From JALHMQ01 sp964616395 (GTDB lineage Bacteria > Pseudomonadota > Gammaproteobacteria > Burkholderiales > Burkholderiaceae_F), in NCBI GenBank assembly GCA_964616395.1, contig CAZTUT010000003.1, positions 1 to 51,371 of the forward strand: DNA of 51,371 bases. Reading direction: 5' to 3'. The translations under genes were made by a program, and so were the position numbers. The notes under the pieces are model-generated. The model was not told the DNA's origin. It did no database searches and was given only the letters and a program-made list of their open reading frames with translations. Shown here one piece after another: positions 1-9,001 of the stretch (its first letter is position 1; every line of letters begins with the position of its first letter).

Positions 1-518
1 CCGGCGATGGCGTCGGAGCCATAAATCGCCGAGGCGCCATCCTTCAGGATTTCAATGCGCTCGATGGCCGAGGCGGGCAGGCTGTTCAGGTCGACGAACG
101 TGTCCTGCAGGTTCTGGGCGAAGCCGTAGCCCGCGGTGCGGCGGCCGTTGAGCAGAACCAGCGTGGCCTTCTGACCCAGACCGCGCAGCGAAACGCCCGA
201 GGCGCCCGGCGCAAAGCTGTTGGAGAAGGTCTCGCTGTAGCTGTTACCGGCGTTGGCGGGGATCGAGCGCAGCACTTCGGCCACCGTGGCCTTGCCCGTC
301 TTCTCGATGTCCTCGCGCGTGATGATCTCGACCGGCGCCACCGTCTCGGTGTCGGTCCGGCGGATGTTCGACCCGGTGATGGTGACCCGCTCGAGCTTTT
401 GTTCTTGCTTCGGCGGTTGGGTCTGCTGGGCAGCGACAGGGCCAGCCAGCATCAGCGCGCCGGCCAGACCGCCGCAAGCGAGCAGCATGTGCCGCGCGAT
501 GGGCTTCAGTTCAAACAT
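1..518 (-). CDS. TonB-dependent receptor, N-terminal part (runs off the left edge)
   Basis: The minus-strand frame starts at an ATG (518-516) and is open to the window edge, so only about 172 residues are present. The N-terminus is basic, then hydrophobic (LACGGLAGALMLAGPVAAQ), as in an exported outer-membrane protein. A plug domain follows, with recognisable pieces: VTGSNI-type TonB-box region, EIITREDIEKTG, the stretch around VSLRGLG, VLLNGRR, and PASAIERIEILKDGASAIYG. These are typical of the SusC/CirA-like class that binds ligand at the outer membrane and is powered by TonB-ExbBD. The substrate cannot be told from the plug. The 271 bases between this start and the transporter operon upstream presumably hold its promoter; I saw no convincing -35/-10 pair there. 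Confidence 0.88.
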   Translation of the reverse strand, partial: MFELKPIARHMLLACGGLAGALMLAGPVAAQQTQPPKQEQKLERVTITGSNIRRTDTETVAPVEIITREDIEKTGKATVAEVLRSIPANAGNSYSETFSNSFAPGASGVSLRGLGQKATLVLLNGRRTAGYGFAQNLQDTFVDLNSLPASAIERIEILKDGASAIYGSDAIA

Positions 519-789
519 GTAATTCCCCCAGAAAGTGACGGGCGCACAAAAGTGCGACCCACTACGGACTCCGTTTCGCTCAGCGGTCGCGACTCTGTCA
601 CAGGAACCCGCTATGCAAACCCTCGGATTCTCGAACTGGCACCCCGGGGTTGCAACTAATCAAACACCCGGGAAACACCGCTGTTGTTTTTGACCGACAC
701 GGCCCACGGGCTGCGCGTCACGTTGCGGCGCAGCATTCGCCCGGCACGCAGAGCCTGATCATCCACAACGCCACGCAGCGCAACGCAGA

Positions 790-2757
790 TCAGCGCTGAG
801 GCTCCACCGCGAAACGGGCCGTGCGCGCGCTCAGCGCCTGCGGCACCGCGTCGATCAGCCGCCGCGTGTACTCGGCCGCGGGCTGCCGCATCACCCGCTC
901 GACGGGGCCGGCTTCAACAATCCGGCCGCCCTGCATCACCGCGACGTCGTGCGCGAGGTAGTGAACCACCGCCAGGTTGTGCGAGATGAACAGGTACGCC
1001 AGCCCGAACTCCGACTGCAGCTCGCGCAGCAGGTTGAGGATCTGCGCCTGCACCGAGACGTCGAGCGCGGATGTGGGTTCGTCGCAGACGATCAGCGCCG
1101 GCTCCACCGCCAGCGCACGGGCGATGGCCAGCCGCTGCCGCTGGCCTCCCGAGAACTCGTGCGGATAGCGGTCGAGGCTGTCGGCGCGCAGCCCGACGCG
1201 ATCGAGCAGCGCGCGTACCCGCTGGCGGCGCGCGCCTGCATCGATCTCCGGACGCAGCGCGACCATACCTTCTTCGAGAATCTCGGCCACGCGCAAGCGC
1301 GGATTGAGCGAGGCGAACGGGTCCTGGAAAACGATCTGCACGCGGCGCCGCGCCTGCCGCAGCGGCTCGCCCTCCAGCTGGGCGAGCGACTGGCCGTCGA
1401 GGGACATCTCGCCCTCGATGTGTGCGTGCCGCCGCATCAGTTGCACCAGCGTCTTGCCGAGCGTGGTCTTGCCGCAGCCCGACTCGCCGACCAGCGCCAG
1501 CGTGCGGCCAGCCGACAGGTCGAACGAGACGCCATCGACCGCCTTCACGTAGCCCGCCGCTCGCCGCAGCAGACCCGCCCGCAGCGGAAACCAGACTTTC
1601 AGATCGCGCACGCGCAGCAGTGGCGCAACCGCGGCCTCGCGGCCGGGCGCAGCCAACAGGGCGCTTGTGTCGGTGGCGCCACGCATCGAACTTTTCTCAA
1701 CGGCAGGCGCCTCGCGCAGCGAAGGCCCCACGTCAAAGGCGGGCGGTGCTGTGCTCAGTGACTCGTGGCCGGCGCCGTCGACTACGGACGCGGGAATCTG
1801 CGCCACCACGCAGCGGACGCGATGGCCGGGGCCGACCTCGGCCAGTTCAACCACGCGCTGACAGGCCTCGGACGCGGCTGGACAGCGCTCGATGAAGCGG
1901 CACGCGGTAAAGCGCTGGGTCAGCGCCGGCACCGTGCCGCCAATGGCCGCCAGCGGCTCACCGGGCCGCGCGGCCTCCGGCAGAGCCGCGAACAGCATCC
2001 GCGCATACGGATGCAACGGTTGCGCAAAGAACTGGGCTACTGGCGCGACCTCGACCACCTGACCGGCGTACATCAGCGCAACGTGATCGGCCATGTCGCG
2101 CACGATGCCGAGGTCATGCGTGATCAGCAGCATCGCCATGCCGGTCTGGTGCTGAAGGTCCTTGAGCAGGTCGAGGATCTGCTTCTGAATCGTCACGTCC
2201 AGCGCGGTGGTGGGCTCGTCGGCCACCAGCAGGTCGGGCTCGGCCGCCAGCGCGATCGCGATCATCACCCGTTGCTTCTGACCGCCGGATAGCTGGAACG
2301 GGTAGGCATCGATGCGCCGCGCCGGCTCCGGGATGCCGACGCGCGCCAGCCAGTCGATCGCACGCTGGCGCGCTGCCGCCCCGCGAAGCGCGGTATGACG
2401 CTCGATGACCTCGACGATCTGGCGCCCGACGGTCAGCACCGGGTTCAGGCTGGTGCCCGGCTCCTGAAAGATGATGCTGACGCGCCGGCCACGCAGCGCG
2501 CGCATCTGCGCCTCGGGCAAGGCGGTCAGGTCAACCCCGGCCAAATTGACGCTGCCCTTTTCAACGCGACCGTTGTCGGGCAGCAGCCGCAGCACCGACA
2601 GTGCGGTCATCGACTTGCCGCAGCCCGACTCGCCGACCAGCGCAAAGGTTTGCCCGCGGCTGATCGACAGCGAAAGATCGTCGACCGCATGCACGAGCCC
2701 GGACTCGGTGTCGAGCACCGTATCGAGACCATCGATCCGAAGCAGCGGCGCGCTCAT
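790..2757 (-). CDS. yejF: Yej-type ABC transporter, fused double ATPase (YejF-like)
   Basis: 655 residues containing two complete ABC ATPase domains in one chain, the arrangement of YejF. It would energise import of peptides through the YejB/YejE-like permeases encoded just upstream. Domain 1 has Walker A GESGCGKS (about 42-49) and signature LSGGQKQR (about 156); domain 2 has Walker A GESGCGKT (about 424-431) and signature FSGGQRQR (about 541). The end of domain 1 carries four cysteines (286, 292, 299, 316) in an oligopeptide-transporter C-terminal region. I chose the ATG at 2757 because a purine-rich stretch (GGCGGAGG) lies about 9 bases upstream and the protein then starts directly with an ABC domain; the frame stays open further upstream without meaningful sequence. 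Last gene of the yej-like operon. Confidence 0.93.
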   Translation of the reverse strand: MSAPLLRIDGLDTVLDTESGLVHAVDDLSLSISRGQTFALVGESGCGKSMTALSVLRLLPDNGRVEKGSVNLAGVDLTALPEAQMRALRGRRVSIIFQEPGTSLNPVLTVGRQIVEVIERHTALRGAAARQRAIDWLARVGIPEPARRIDAYPFQLSGGQKQRVMIAIALAAEPDLLVADEPTTALDVTIQKQILDLLKDLQHQTGMAMLLITHDLGIVRDMADHVALMYAGQVVEVAPVAQFFAQPLHPYARMLFAALPEAARPGEPLAAIGGTVPALTQRFTACRFIERCPAASEACQRVVELAEVGPGHRVRCVVAQIPASVVDGAGHESLSTAPPAFDVGPSLREAPAVEKSSMRGATDTSALLAAPGREAAVAPLLRVRDLKVWFPLRAGLLRRAAGYVKAVDGVSFDLSAGRTLALVGESGCGKTTLGKTLVQLMRRHAHIEGEMSLDGQSLAQLEGEPLRQARRRVQIVFQDPFASLNPRLRVAEILEEGMVALRPEIDAGARRQRVRALLDRVGLRADSLDRYPHEFSGGQRQRLAIARALAVEPALIVCDEPTSALDVSVQAQILNLLRELQSEFGLAYLFISHNLAVVHYLAHDVAVMQGGRIVEAGPVERVMRQPAAEYTRRLIDAVPQALSARTARFAVEPQR

Positions 2758-2819
2758 TGAACGAACCTCCGCCCTGCGGGCTGCGGTATGAGCGCTTGGG
2801 AGCGGCCCGGCGCGCTCAT
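2754..2819 (-). other. 21-codon mini-ORF bridging yejE-like and yejF-like genes
   Basis: In the 58-base gap between the permease and ATPase genes, one reading frame starts with an ATG (2819-2817) that overlaps the permease TGA as ATGA. It ends with a TGA (2756-2754) that overlaps the ATPase ATG, again as ATGA. It would encode a 21-residue peptide, MSAPGRSQALIPQPAGRRFV plus Q. The first 12 bases (ATGAGCGCGCCG) are identical to the first 12 bases of the ATPase gene. It could serve translational coupling or be a relic of a duplicated start region; nothing suggests a functional peptide. Confidence 0.3.
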
Positions 2820-4294
2820 GCCCTTCCCTCGCGCAGCCGCCAGCGCGGCCGGAAGGCGCGGGCGCGCGGGTCGAAGGCCTCGCGCACGGCGTCGGCAAAC
2901 AGGTTGGCGGCGAGCACCAGCGCGAGCATCAGCGCAAAGGCAGTGGCGAGGTTCCACCACACCGCCGGCTCGCGCGACATTTCGCTGCGCGCCAGGTTGA
3001 TCATCGCGCCGAAGCTCGACGAGTTGGGGTCCACGCCCACACCCACATAGGACAGCACCGCCTCGTACAGCACCAGTGCCGAAAAATCGAGCACCGCGAC
3101 GATCAGCACCAGATGCATGACGTTGGGCAGGATGTGCCGCCGCATGATCCGCCACGGCCCCACGCCGAAGGCCTGCGCGGCCTGCACGTACTCCAGTTCG
3201 GCGATCTTCAGTGTCTCCGCGCGCAGAAGCCGGCACAGCGTGGCCCAGCCGGTGATGCCCAGGATCAGGCACAACAGGAACAGTCGGAACTCGGCGCGCT
3301 CCACGCCGGTGGCAAAGTCTTCGGCGTGCTGGTCGATGTAGACGTTGACCATCAGCACGAAGGCCGCCACCAGCAGGATCGGCGGAATGGACGACAACAC
3401 CGTGTAGACGTACTGAATCAGGTCATCGACCCAGCCCTTGAAGTAACCGGCCAGCACGCCCAGGGCCACAGCCAGCGGCAACGTGGCCAGCGTGGACAGC
3501 GAACCGATCACCATCGCAGTGCGGATGCTCTTGAGCGCCTGCAGCAGCACGTCGTTGCCGGTGCGGTCGGTGCCGGCCACGTGGTAGGCCGGCCACAGCG
3601 CGGCAATCCAGCCGATCAGCATCGCCAGCAGCGCCACGGTCAGCAGCATCGCGCGCCAGGGGACCTCGGTGTGACCAGCCAGCATCTCGCGCAGCGAGGC
3701 GCCGAGCGAAGACCGAATCGGCGACTGCGCGTGCAGCTGCGTGCCCGCGGCACGGGCACGCAGCGCCGCAATCGCCAGCGCCAGCAGTGCTGCTACCAGC
3801 AGCCCGCCGCCGGCCCCTAGCAACGAGCGCCGCAGCAGGTCGCCGGCCCACTCGGCCTGCGGGTCCGCCAGATGCGCACCGCCGTGCGCCAGCCTTGGCG
3901 CGGCGCGCACTTCGCGGCCATCGACCACCAGCGTCTCCTTCTGGAACGACAGGTAGGCCAGTGGCGCCGAATAGGTCTTCTCGCGCCCTTCGTACGCGTG
4001 CGAAAGCAGCACGTCGAGCAGCGACAGCGTGCGCGTGCCGTAGGCCGCGGGCGCATCGGCAGGCGCGCCCGCGACCGGCGCCAGCCGTGGCCGGAAGTGC
4101 ACCGAGTCGAGCAGCGCGACCGCGCAGAACACCACCAGCACCACCGCCGCCGACATGGCCGGCGCGCTGCGCGCCACGTGCATCCAGGTCGCCCGCAACG
4201 CCGGCGTGCGCCGCACGTACAACGCATACCCCGCAGCCGCCAGCACCACCAGCCACAGCACCAGGTCGGTCCAGAGGAAGACGAACATCGGCAT
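2816..4294 (-). CDS. yejE: Yej-type ABC transporter permease (YejE-like)
   Basis: 492-residue integral membrane protein. The N-terminal third has two hydrophobic segments and a long soluble insert (roughly residues 65-170); the C-terminal 280 residues form a binding-protein-dependent transport permease domain of the OppC/YejE type, with the cytoplasmic coupling segment near EYVQAAQAFGVGPWRIMRRH. It pairs with the neighbouring YejB-like permease to form the channel of a peptide importer. It lies 13 bases downstream of the yejB-like gene and its stop overlaps a mini-ORF leading to the ATPase. E. coli YejE is much shorter (about 340 residues); the larger N-terminal part here is unusual relative to that model, although I cannot say how common it is among relatives. 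Confidence 0.9.
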   Translation of the reverse strand: MPMFVFLWTDLVLWLVVLAAAGYALYVRRTPALRATWMHVARSAPAMSAAVVLVVFCAVALLDSVHFRPRLAPVAGAPADAPAAYGTRTLSLLDVLLSHAYEGREKTYSAPLAYLSFQKETLVVDGREVRAAPRLAHGGAHLADPQAEWAGDLLRRSLLGAGGGLLVAALLALAIAALRARAAGTQLHAQSPIRSSLGASLREMLAGHTEVPWRAMLLTVALLAMLIGWIAALWPAYHVAGTDRTGNDVLLQALKSIRTAMVIGSLSTLATLPLAVALGVLAGYFKGWVDDLIQYVYTVLSSIPPILLVAAFVLMVNVYIDQHAEDFATGVERAEFRLFLLCLILGITGWATLCRLLRAETLKIAELEYVQAAQAFGVGPWRIMRRHILPNVMHLVLIVAVLDFSALVLYEAVLSYVGVGVDPNSSSFGAMINLARSEMSREPAVWWNLATAFALMLALVLAANLFADAVREAFDPRARAFRPRWRLREGRA

Positions 4295-4307
4295 CGCGCG
4301 CCCCCGG

Positions 4308-5285
4308 TCAGCTCAGCCGCACGCGCGGATCGACGAACGTGTAGGCGATGTCGGTCGCCAGGTAGGCAGCGATGTACAGCGCCGAGCCGATGAACACCAT
4401 CGTGTGCACGATCGCGAAGTCCTGCGCGCCGATCGCCTCCACCACCCAGGTGCCGAGTCCGGGAATGCCGAAGAACGACTCGAACACGATCGAGCCCAGG
4501 AACGCATAGGGCAGCAGCGCGCCCACGTGCGTGATGATTGGCAGCCAGGCGTTGCGCAGCACGTGGCCGAACAACACCGCCGGCTCGGCCAGGCCCTTGC
4601 TGCGCGCGGTGCGCACGTAATCCTTGCCCGCCTCTTCCAGCAGCATCGCGCGGAACAGCCGCGCTTCCGAGCCGAGCTGGTAGACGATGCCCACCAGCAG
4701 CGGCAGCGCCAGGAACTTCACCAGATCGAGCCCGGCCGCATAGCCGGACAGCGGCACCAGCCGCAGCGTCTTTCCGAAAAGCCACTGCGCGATGATGATG
4801 TAGAACAGGCTCGAGATCGACATCAGCACCACGCACAGCACGGTGCCCCAGAAATCCAGGTAAGTCGCGCGGAAGAACACCAGCAGCAGCGCGAAGCCGA
4901 TGCCTGCCAGAACGGTGAGCAGCAGCATCGGACCGGCCAGCGCCAGGCTGGGCGGGATGCGCGCCGCCAGCTCGCTGCGGATGTCGCGGCCGCTGTCGCT
5001 GGCGCCAAAATCCAGCGTGAACAGGCGCAACGATCGGTCGTGAAAGATGGTCTGCGTGAAGCGCTGCATCCCCTGCGCGCTGGCGTTGAACCACAGCGGC
5101 TTGTCGTAGCCGCGCTCGGCCTTCCACTTTTCGATGGCGTCTTGCGACACGCGCTTGGCGCCAATGTTCAGGCGCGCGATGTTGTCGGGCGAGTTGACCG
5201 CGAAGAACAGCGTGAAGGTGAGCAGGTTCACGCCGACCAGGATCAGCACGGCGTAGGCGATGCGGCGCAGGATGTAGTTGAGCAT
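4308..5285 (-). CDS. yejB: Yej-type ABC transporter permease (YejB-like)
   Basis: 325 residues, an OppB/DppB-class inner-membrane permease. The first transmembrane segment (MLNYILRRIAYAVLILVGVN) is characteristic. A periplasmic loop follows, including the family-type stretch around GYDKPLWFNA, then five further hydrophobic segments. The coupling helix region is near AGKDYVRTARSKGLAEPAVL, and the C-terminus ends VDPRVRLS as in the family. It should form the translocation pore with the YejE-like protein. It starts 9 bases after the stop of the solute-binding lipoprotein gene, so the two are almost certainly co-transcribed. Confidence 0.93.
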   Translation of the reverse strand: MLNYILRRIAYAVLILVGVNLLTFTLFFAVNSPDNIARLNIGAKRVSQDAIEKWKAERGYDKPLWFNASAQGMQRFTQTIFHDRSLRLFTLDFGASDSGRDIRSELAARIPPSLALAGPMLLLTVLAGIGFALLLVFFRATYLDFWGTVLCVVLMSISSLFYIIIAQWLFGKTLRLVPLSGYAAGLDLVKFLALPLLVGIVYQLGSEARLFRAMLLEEAGKDYVRTARSKGLAEPAVLFGHVLRNAWLPIITHVGALLPYAFLGSIVFESFFGIPGLGTWVVEAIGAQDFAIVHTMVFIGSALYIAAYLATDIAYTFVDPRVRLS

Positions 5286-5294
5286 CGCGTCGGC

Positions 5295-7556
5295 TCAGCG
5301 CTGCGCTGTCATGGTCTGACCCGCAGCCGTCTGCAGTTCACGCCGGCGATAGGCGCGCAGCGCGGGCACCACCGACAGCACCAGTACGGCCACGATCAGC
5401 ACCAGCGGCCAGGCGATCGGCCGGTTCCACTCGGCGATGCGCGCCGCCCGCAGCGCCGGATCGACCTTCACGTACAGCAGCCGGTCGTTGGCCAGCATCG
5501 CCGGCTTGACGTTGCCGACCCACTGGTGATGCACCGAGCCGGCATACGGGTTGTAGCCGAAGGCCCATGGCGCATCGTGCTGCAGGATCGCCACCATTTC
5601 GTCGACCACCTGCTGCTTGCGCGCGCCATCGTCGAGGTACTTGAGTTCCTCGAACAGCTTGTCGAAGCGTGGGTTCTGATAATTGGCGGTGTTGTTGCCG
5701 TTGCCCTGCGTGGCCGCCTGCGAGTTGGGGCCATAAAGCAGGAACAGGAAGTTCTCTGCGTCGGGGTAGTCGGCGAACCAGCCCCACCAGAAGATCTGCA
5801 GGCTGCCCTTGTCGGCCTTGTCCTGGAACCGGTTGTAGTCGGTCGCCCTCAGCTCGAGCTGCACGCCGAGCTTGGCGAACTGCTTGACCATCCAGTCGAC
5901 CTCGGCCTTCAGCTCCGGCGTCAGCGTGCGCTGATAGTCGTAGTTCAGGACCAGCGGCCGGCCAGTGCGGGCGTCGCGTCCGTCGGGGTAGCCGGCCTCG
6001 GCCAGCAGCCGGCGCGCCTCGGCGAGCGGCTTGCGGCGCGGCTTGCCGTCGACCACGTCGTACACGCTGCGGTTGATCGCATCGGGCCGGAATGCGAACA
6101 CGCCGGGAGGCACCGGACTCATCGCCGGCTCACCGGCCGCCTTGGCCTCGAACACGCGGACGAACTCCTCCCAGTCGATAGCGATCGACAGCGCCTGCCG
6201 CAGCTTGCGGTTACGTTCGTGCTGCTCGGGTGTGGCGCCGCGGCCGACCACCGGGTCCCACCAGTTGAAACCGAGGTACCAGTTGGAGATCTCCAGCGCG
6301 CGCGGCATCTGGATGCCGCGCTCGGCGAACAGTTGCGCCACCGCTTCGGCGTTGCGCACGTCGTAGTCCAGTTCCAGCAGCCAGTCGAAGCGCGACACCT
6401 CCGGGTTGTCGTAGTAGCCCTGCATGAACTTGGTCTTGTGCGGGATCTTTTCCTTCTCGATGGTGAACACCACGCGATCGACGAACGGCATGGTCTTGCC
6501 GCAGTCGGCCAGCAGGCCGGCCTCGCGATCGCCGGGCTCGCCTTCGCACGGGTAGGGCTCGCCGCGAAAGTTGAGGTTGCGGCTGAGCACGTGGCGGCGG
6601 TTCTCCTGGTACTCGGTCAGCATGAACGGGCCGGTACCGACCGGCCAGGTATTCAGGCTGAGGTTGCGCTCGGCCATGCCCGGCTGCGCGTAGAAGGCGT
6701 CGGCCTCCCACGGCACCGGCGAGAAGAAGCTCATCGTCAGCCAGTAGTTGAACTGCGGGTACTTGCTGTTCAGGCGGATGCGCAGCGTGTGGTCGTCGAG
6801 CGCCTCGGCCCCAGCGAACGGGAACGTGCGAAAGTCCAGGAACGGCAGGTTGCGGTCGGTCAGCGGCCGGCCGGCGCGCAGCGCCTCGTCGGCCTTGGCG
6901 ATCGACTCGCCGTAGGCCTTCAGGCCCTTGATCTGCTCGGCCATCGGCGAGAACGACGGCGACTTGATGCGCGTGGTGGCCAGCCGTCGGATCGCATACA
7001 CGTAGTCGTGCGCGGTCAGTTCGCGGCTGCCCTGCTGCGCAAAGTCGAAGGGCGTGCGCTTGTCTTGCAGGTCAGCCGCGGTCAGCGCGTGGTAGCGCAG
7101 CTGGCCCGCCTCGTCGCGTGCGAACGCAGGATGCGGCGCGAAGCGGATGCCGCGCTGGATGCGGATGTCGTAGACCGCTTCGGCCACCTGCTCGCCCGGC
7201 GCATCGGCCGGCAGCTCACGCCCGGCCTTGTCGTAGAACCGCGGCTGCGCCACCGCCTCGGCGGTGCGCGGCACCACCACGTACGGTCGCTTCAGGTAGT
7301 GAAAGCGGTACAGCGGTTCGTACACCGAGTACGTGTACGAGGTCTCGTCGACCGAGTACGAGGCGGTCGGGTCCAGGTACTTGGGCGAGCGTTCCTGAAA
7401 GCCGGTGAAGAAGGTGTTGGTCTTCTCGACACCGGTCTCGTGCGGACTGTTGATGACCTGGCCACAGCCCGCGACCAGCAAGGACAGGCTCAGGACAAGT
7501 GCATGAGCGCGCCGCGCCAGCCCGATACTTGCATTGGATCGGCCATCGGGTTGCAC
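5295..7556 (-). CDS. yejA: Yej-type ABC transporter solute-binding lipoprotein (YejA-like)
   Basis: Family 5 extracellular solute-binding protein, first gene of the transporter operon. It has a lipoprotein signal (ARRAHA, hydrophobic core, LVAGC lipobox), so it should be anchored in the periplasm and deliver peptides to YejB/YejE. Family features include the region around YEPLYRFHYLKRPY, NLSLNTWPVGTGPF, and RQALSIAIDWEEFVRVFEAK. A hydrophobic segment near the C-terminus (WPLVLIVAVLVLSVVPALRA) suggests a second membrane anchor. The start is uncertain. I give the GTG at 7556, which puts the lipobox cysteine at residue 31. An ATG at 7706 is also in frame but would put that cysteine at residue 81, too deep for a signal peptide. 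Neither has a good Shine-Dalgarno sequence. The upstream extension is made of 12-base repeats. Confidence 0.87.
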   Translation of the reverse strand: MQPDGRSNASIGLARRAHALVLSLSLLVAGCGQVINSPHETGVEKTNTFFTGFQERSPKYLDPTASYSVDETSYTYSVYEPLYRFHYLKRPYVVVPRTAEAVAQPRFYDKAGRELPADAPGEQVAEAVYDIRIQRGIRFAPHPAFARDEAGQLRYHALTAADLQDKRTPFDFAQQGSRELTAHDYVYAIRRLATTRIKSPSFSPMAEQIKGLKAYGESIAKADEALRAGRPLTDRNLPFLDFRTFPFAGAEALDDHTLRIRLNSKYPQFNYWLTMSFFSPVPWEADAFYAQPGMAERNLSLNTWPVGTGPFMLTEYQENRRHVLSRNLNFRGEPYPCEGEPGDREAGLLADCGKTMPFVDRVVFTIEKEKIPHKTKFMQGYYDNPEVSRFDWLLELDYDVRNAEAVAQLFAERGIQMPRALEISNWYLGFNWWDPVVGRGATPEQHERNRKLRQALSIAIDWEEFVRVFEAKAAGEPAMSPVPPGVFAFRPDAINRSVYDVVDGKPRRKPLAEARRLLAEAGYPDGRDARTGRPLVLNYDYQRTLTPELKAEVDWMVKQFAKLGVQLELRATDYNRFQDKADKGSLQIFWWGWFADYPDAENFLFLLYGPNSQAATQGNGNNTANYQNPRFDKLFEELKYLDDGARKQQVVDEMVAILQHDAPWAFGYNPYAGSVHHQWVGNVKPAMLANDRLLYVKVDPALRAARIAEWNRPIAWPLVLIVAVLVLSVVPALRAYRRRELQTAAGQTMTAQR

Positions 7557-7600
7557 ATCAGGTCGCGCATCACGTAGCGCATCAGGTCGCACAGCAGGTC
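7553..7600. repeat. Four tandem copies of a 12-base unit
   Basis: Units at 7553, 7565, 7577 and 7589 read GCACATCAGGTC, GCGCATCACGTA, GCGCATCAGGTC and GCACAGCAGGTC. They overlap the presumed start of the yejA-like gene, and the repeats could have created or displaced alternative start codons (the GTG at 7556 lies inside the first unit). Copies differ at a few bases, so this is an old or selected repeat. Confidence 0.7.
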
Positions 7601-7851
7601 GCGCCGGGTTTGCCGAATCGCTGCGCACCCTGCACCGCGACGCGCCCGATGCCGGCACCGAGCGGGCGGCGACGCCCCGCCCGCGCCCGGGCGCGTGCTC
7701 CGCCATCGTGACCGCTGCCTGATTCAAGGGCTGCCCGGATCTTCGTTGCCCAACGCGGCGGCGGTCCCGATGACCGCGCACAGCGCGCGAAGCGAAGCAT
7801 TGTAGGTGTGCCGCACGGTGGACGCGCCCGGGAGCGATACACTCGTTGCCG

Positions 7852-8295
7852 ATGGCAGACACCCCGTCTCACGCATCCGCCGCCGCGCCCGCGTTCGCGT
7901 GGCCGATCCGCGTCTACTACGAAGACACGGATGCCGGCGGCATCGTCTACTACGCGAACTACCTTAAATTTTTCGAACGCTGCCGCACCGAGTGGCTGCG
8001 CGCGCTCGGCATCGAGCAGGCCCGCCTGGTGGCCGACCACCGGCTCCAGTTCGTCGTGACCTCGCTTGCCTGCGACTACCGGCGTCCGGCCCGGCTCGAT
8101 GACCACTTGCAGGTCGAGGCGCGGCTCGAACGCAGCGGCGGCGCCTCGCTGGTCTTCGCGCAGCGGATCGAGCGCGACGGGGAACTGCTGGCCAGCGGCC
8201 GGGTCAAGGTGGCATGCGTCGACGCGCAGACGCTGGCACCGGCCGCGCTGCCCCGCTTCCTGATCGATGCGCTGCGCAGCCCCGCCGCGCCGTGA
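7852..8295 (+). CDS. ybgC: Acyl-CoA thioesterase YbgC, Tol-Pal operon
   Basis: 147-residue hot-dog fold thioesterase, first gene of the classical ybgC-tolQ-tolR-tolA-tolB-pal-cpoB order. The catalytic-aspartate motif is clear (YYEDTDAGGIVYYANYLKFF near the N-terminus). In other bacteria YbgC hydrolyses short-chain or phospholipid-derived acyl-CoA/ACP and associates with phospholipid metabolism. The ATG at 7852 is preferred; a TTG two codons earlier is also in frame. Its 5' flank (7707-7851) is shared with the divergent yej-like operon and should contain promoters for both. Confidence 0.95.
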   Translation: MADTPSHASAAAPAFAWPIRVYYEDTDAGGIVYYANYLKFFERCRTEWLRALGIEQARLVADHRLQFVVTSLACDYRRPARLDDHLQVEARLERSGGASLVFAQRIERDGELLASGRVKVACVDAQTLAPAALPRFLIDALRSPAAP

Positions 8296-8317
8296 CCGAT
8301 TTTCAAGGACTTCACCG

Positions 8318-8986
8318 ATGAATGCCGCCGCCGATCTGTCGATCCTGATGCTGATCACCAAGGCCACGCTGGTCGTGCAACTGGTGATGGCGCTGCTGGT
8401 GGCGATCTCGCTGGCCTCGTGGACCGCGATCTTCTCCAAGGGCCTGGCGATCCGCCGCGCGCGCGCCGAGACCGCCGCCTTCGAGCAGCGCTTCTGGAGC
8501 GGCGCCGAGCTGGGTCAGCTGCACCAGCAGGCCACCCAGGGCCGGCGCAAGACCGGCGCGCTGGAACGCATCTTCGAGGGGGGCATGACCGAGTTCCTGA
8601 AGCTGCGCGGCCGTGGCGACGCCCAGGCCACGCTCGATGGCGCGCGCCGCGCGATGCGCGCCGCCTACCAGCGCGAGCTTGACGCGCTCGAGTCGCGGTT
8701 GAGCTTCCTGGCGTCGGCCGGCAGCGTCAGCCCGTACATCGGCCTGTTCGGCACCGTGTGGGGAATCATGCATGCCTTCACCGGGCTGGCCTCGCTGGAG
8801 CAGGCCACGCTGGCCAGCGTGGCGCCGGGCATCGCCGAGGCGCTGGTGGCTACCGCGATCGGCCTGTTCGCGTCGATTCCGGCGGTGGTCGCCTACAACC
8901 GCTTTGCGCACGACATCGACCGCCTGGCCAACCGCTTCGAGACCTTCATCGAGGAGTTCTCGAACATCCTGCAGCGCCAGCGCTAG
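8318..8986 (+). CDS. tolQ: Tol-Pal system inner-membrane proton channel subunit TolQ
   Basis: 222 residues with three transmembrane segments: one near the N-terminus (LVVQLVMALLVAISLASWTA) and two in the second half (SPYIGLFGTVWGIMHAFTGL and the segment around IGLFASIPAVVAYN). This is the MotA/TolQ/ExbB topology. TolQ forms a pentameric proton channel around TolR and energises TolA during outer-membrane constriction. The ATG at 8318 has AAGGA about 10 bases upstream and lies 22 bases after ybgC. Confidence 0.97.
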   Translation: MNAAADLSILMLITKATLVVQLVMALLVAISLASWTAIFSKGLAIRRARAETAAFEQRFWSGAELGQLHQQATQGRRKTGALERIFEGGMTEFLKLRGRGDAQATLDGARRAMRAAYQRELDALESRLSFLASAGSVSPYIGLFGTVWGIMHAFTGLASLEQATLASVAPGIAEALVATAIGLFASIPAVVAYNRFAHDIDRLANRFETFIEEFSNILQRQR

Positions 8987-9001
8987 GCCAGGGGACCCAC
9001 G

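Noticed and set aside
3817..5127. A 436-codon minus-strand frame
   Set aside because: It lies across the yejE and yejB-like genes in another frame; its composition (Arg/Ala/Gly) and lack of family sequence mark it as a shadow.
4155..7577. A 1140-codon open frame on the plus strand
   Set aside because: It is antisense to the yejB/yejA-like genes, is dominated by Arg/Gln/His/Ala, has no domain, and is a typical GC-rich shadow frame.
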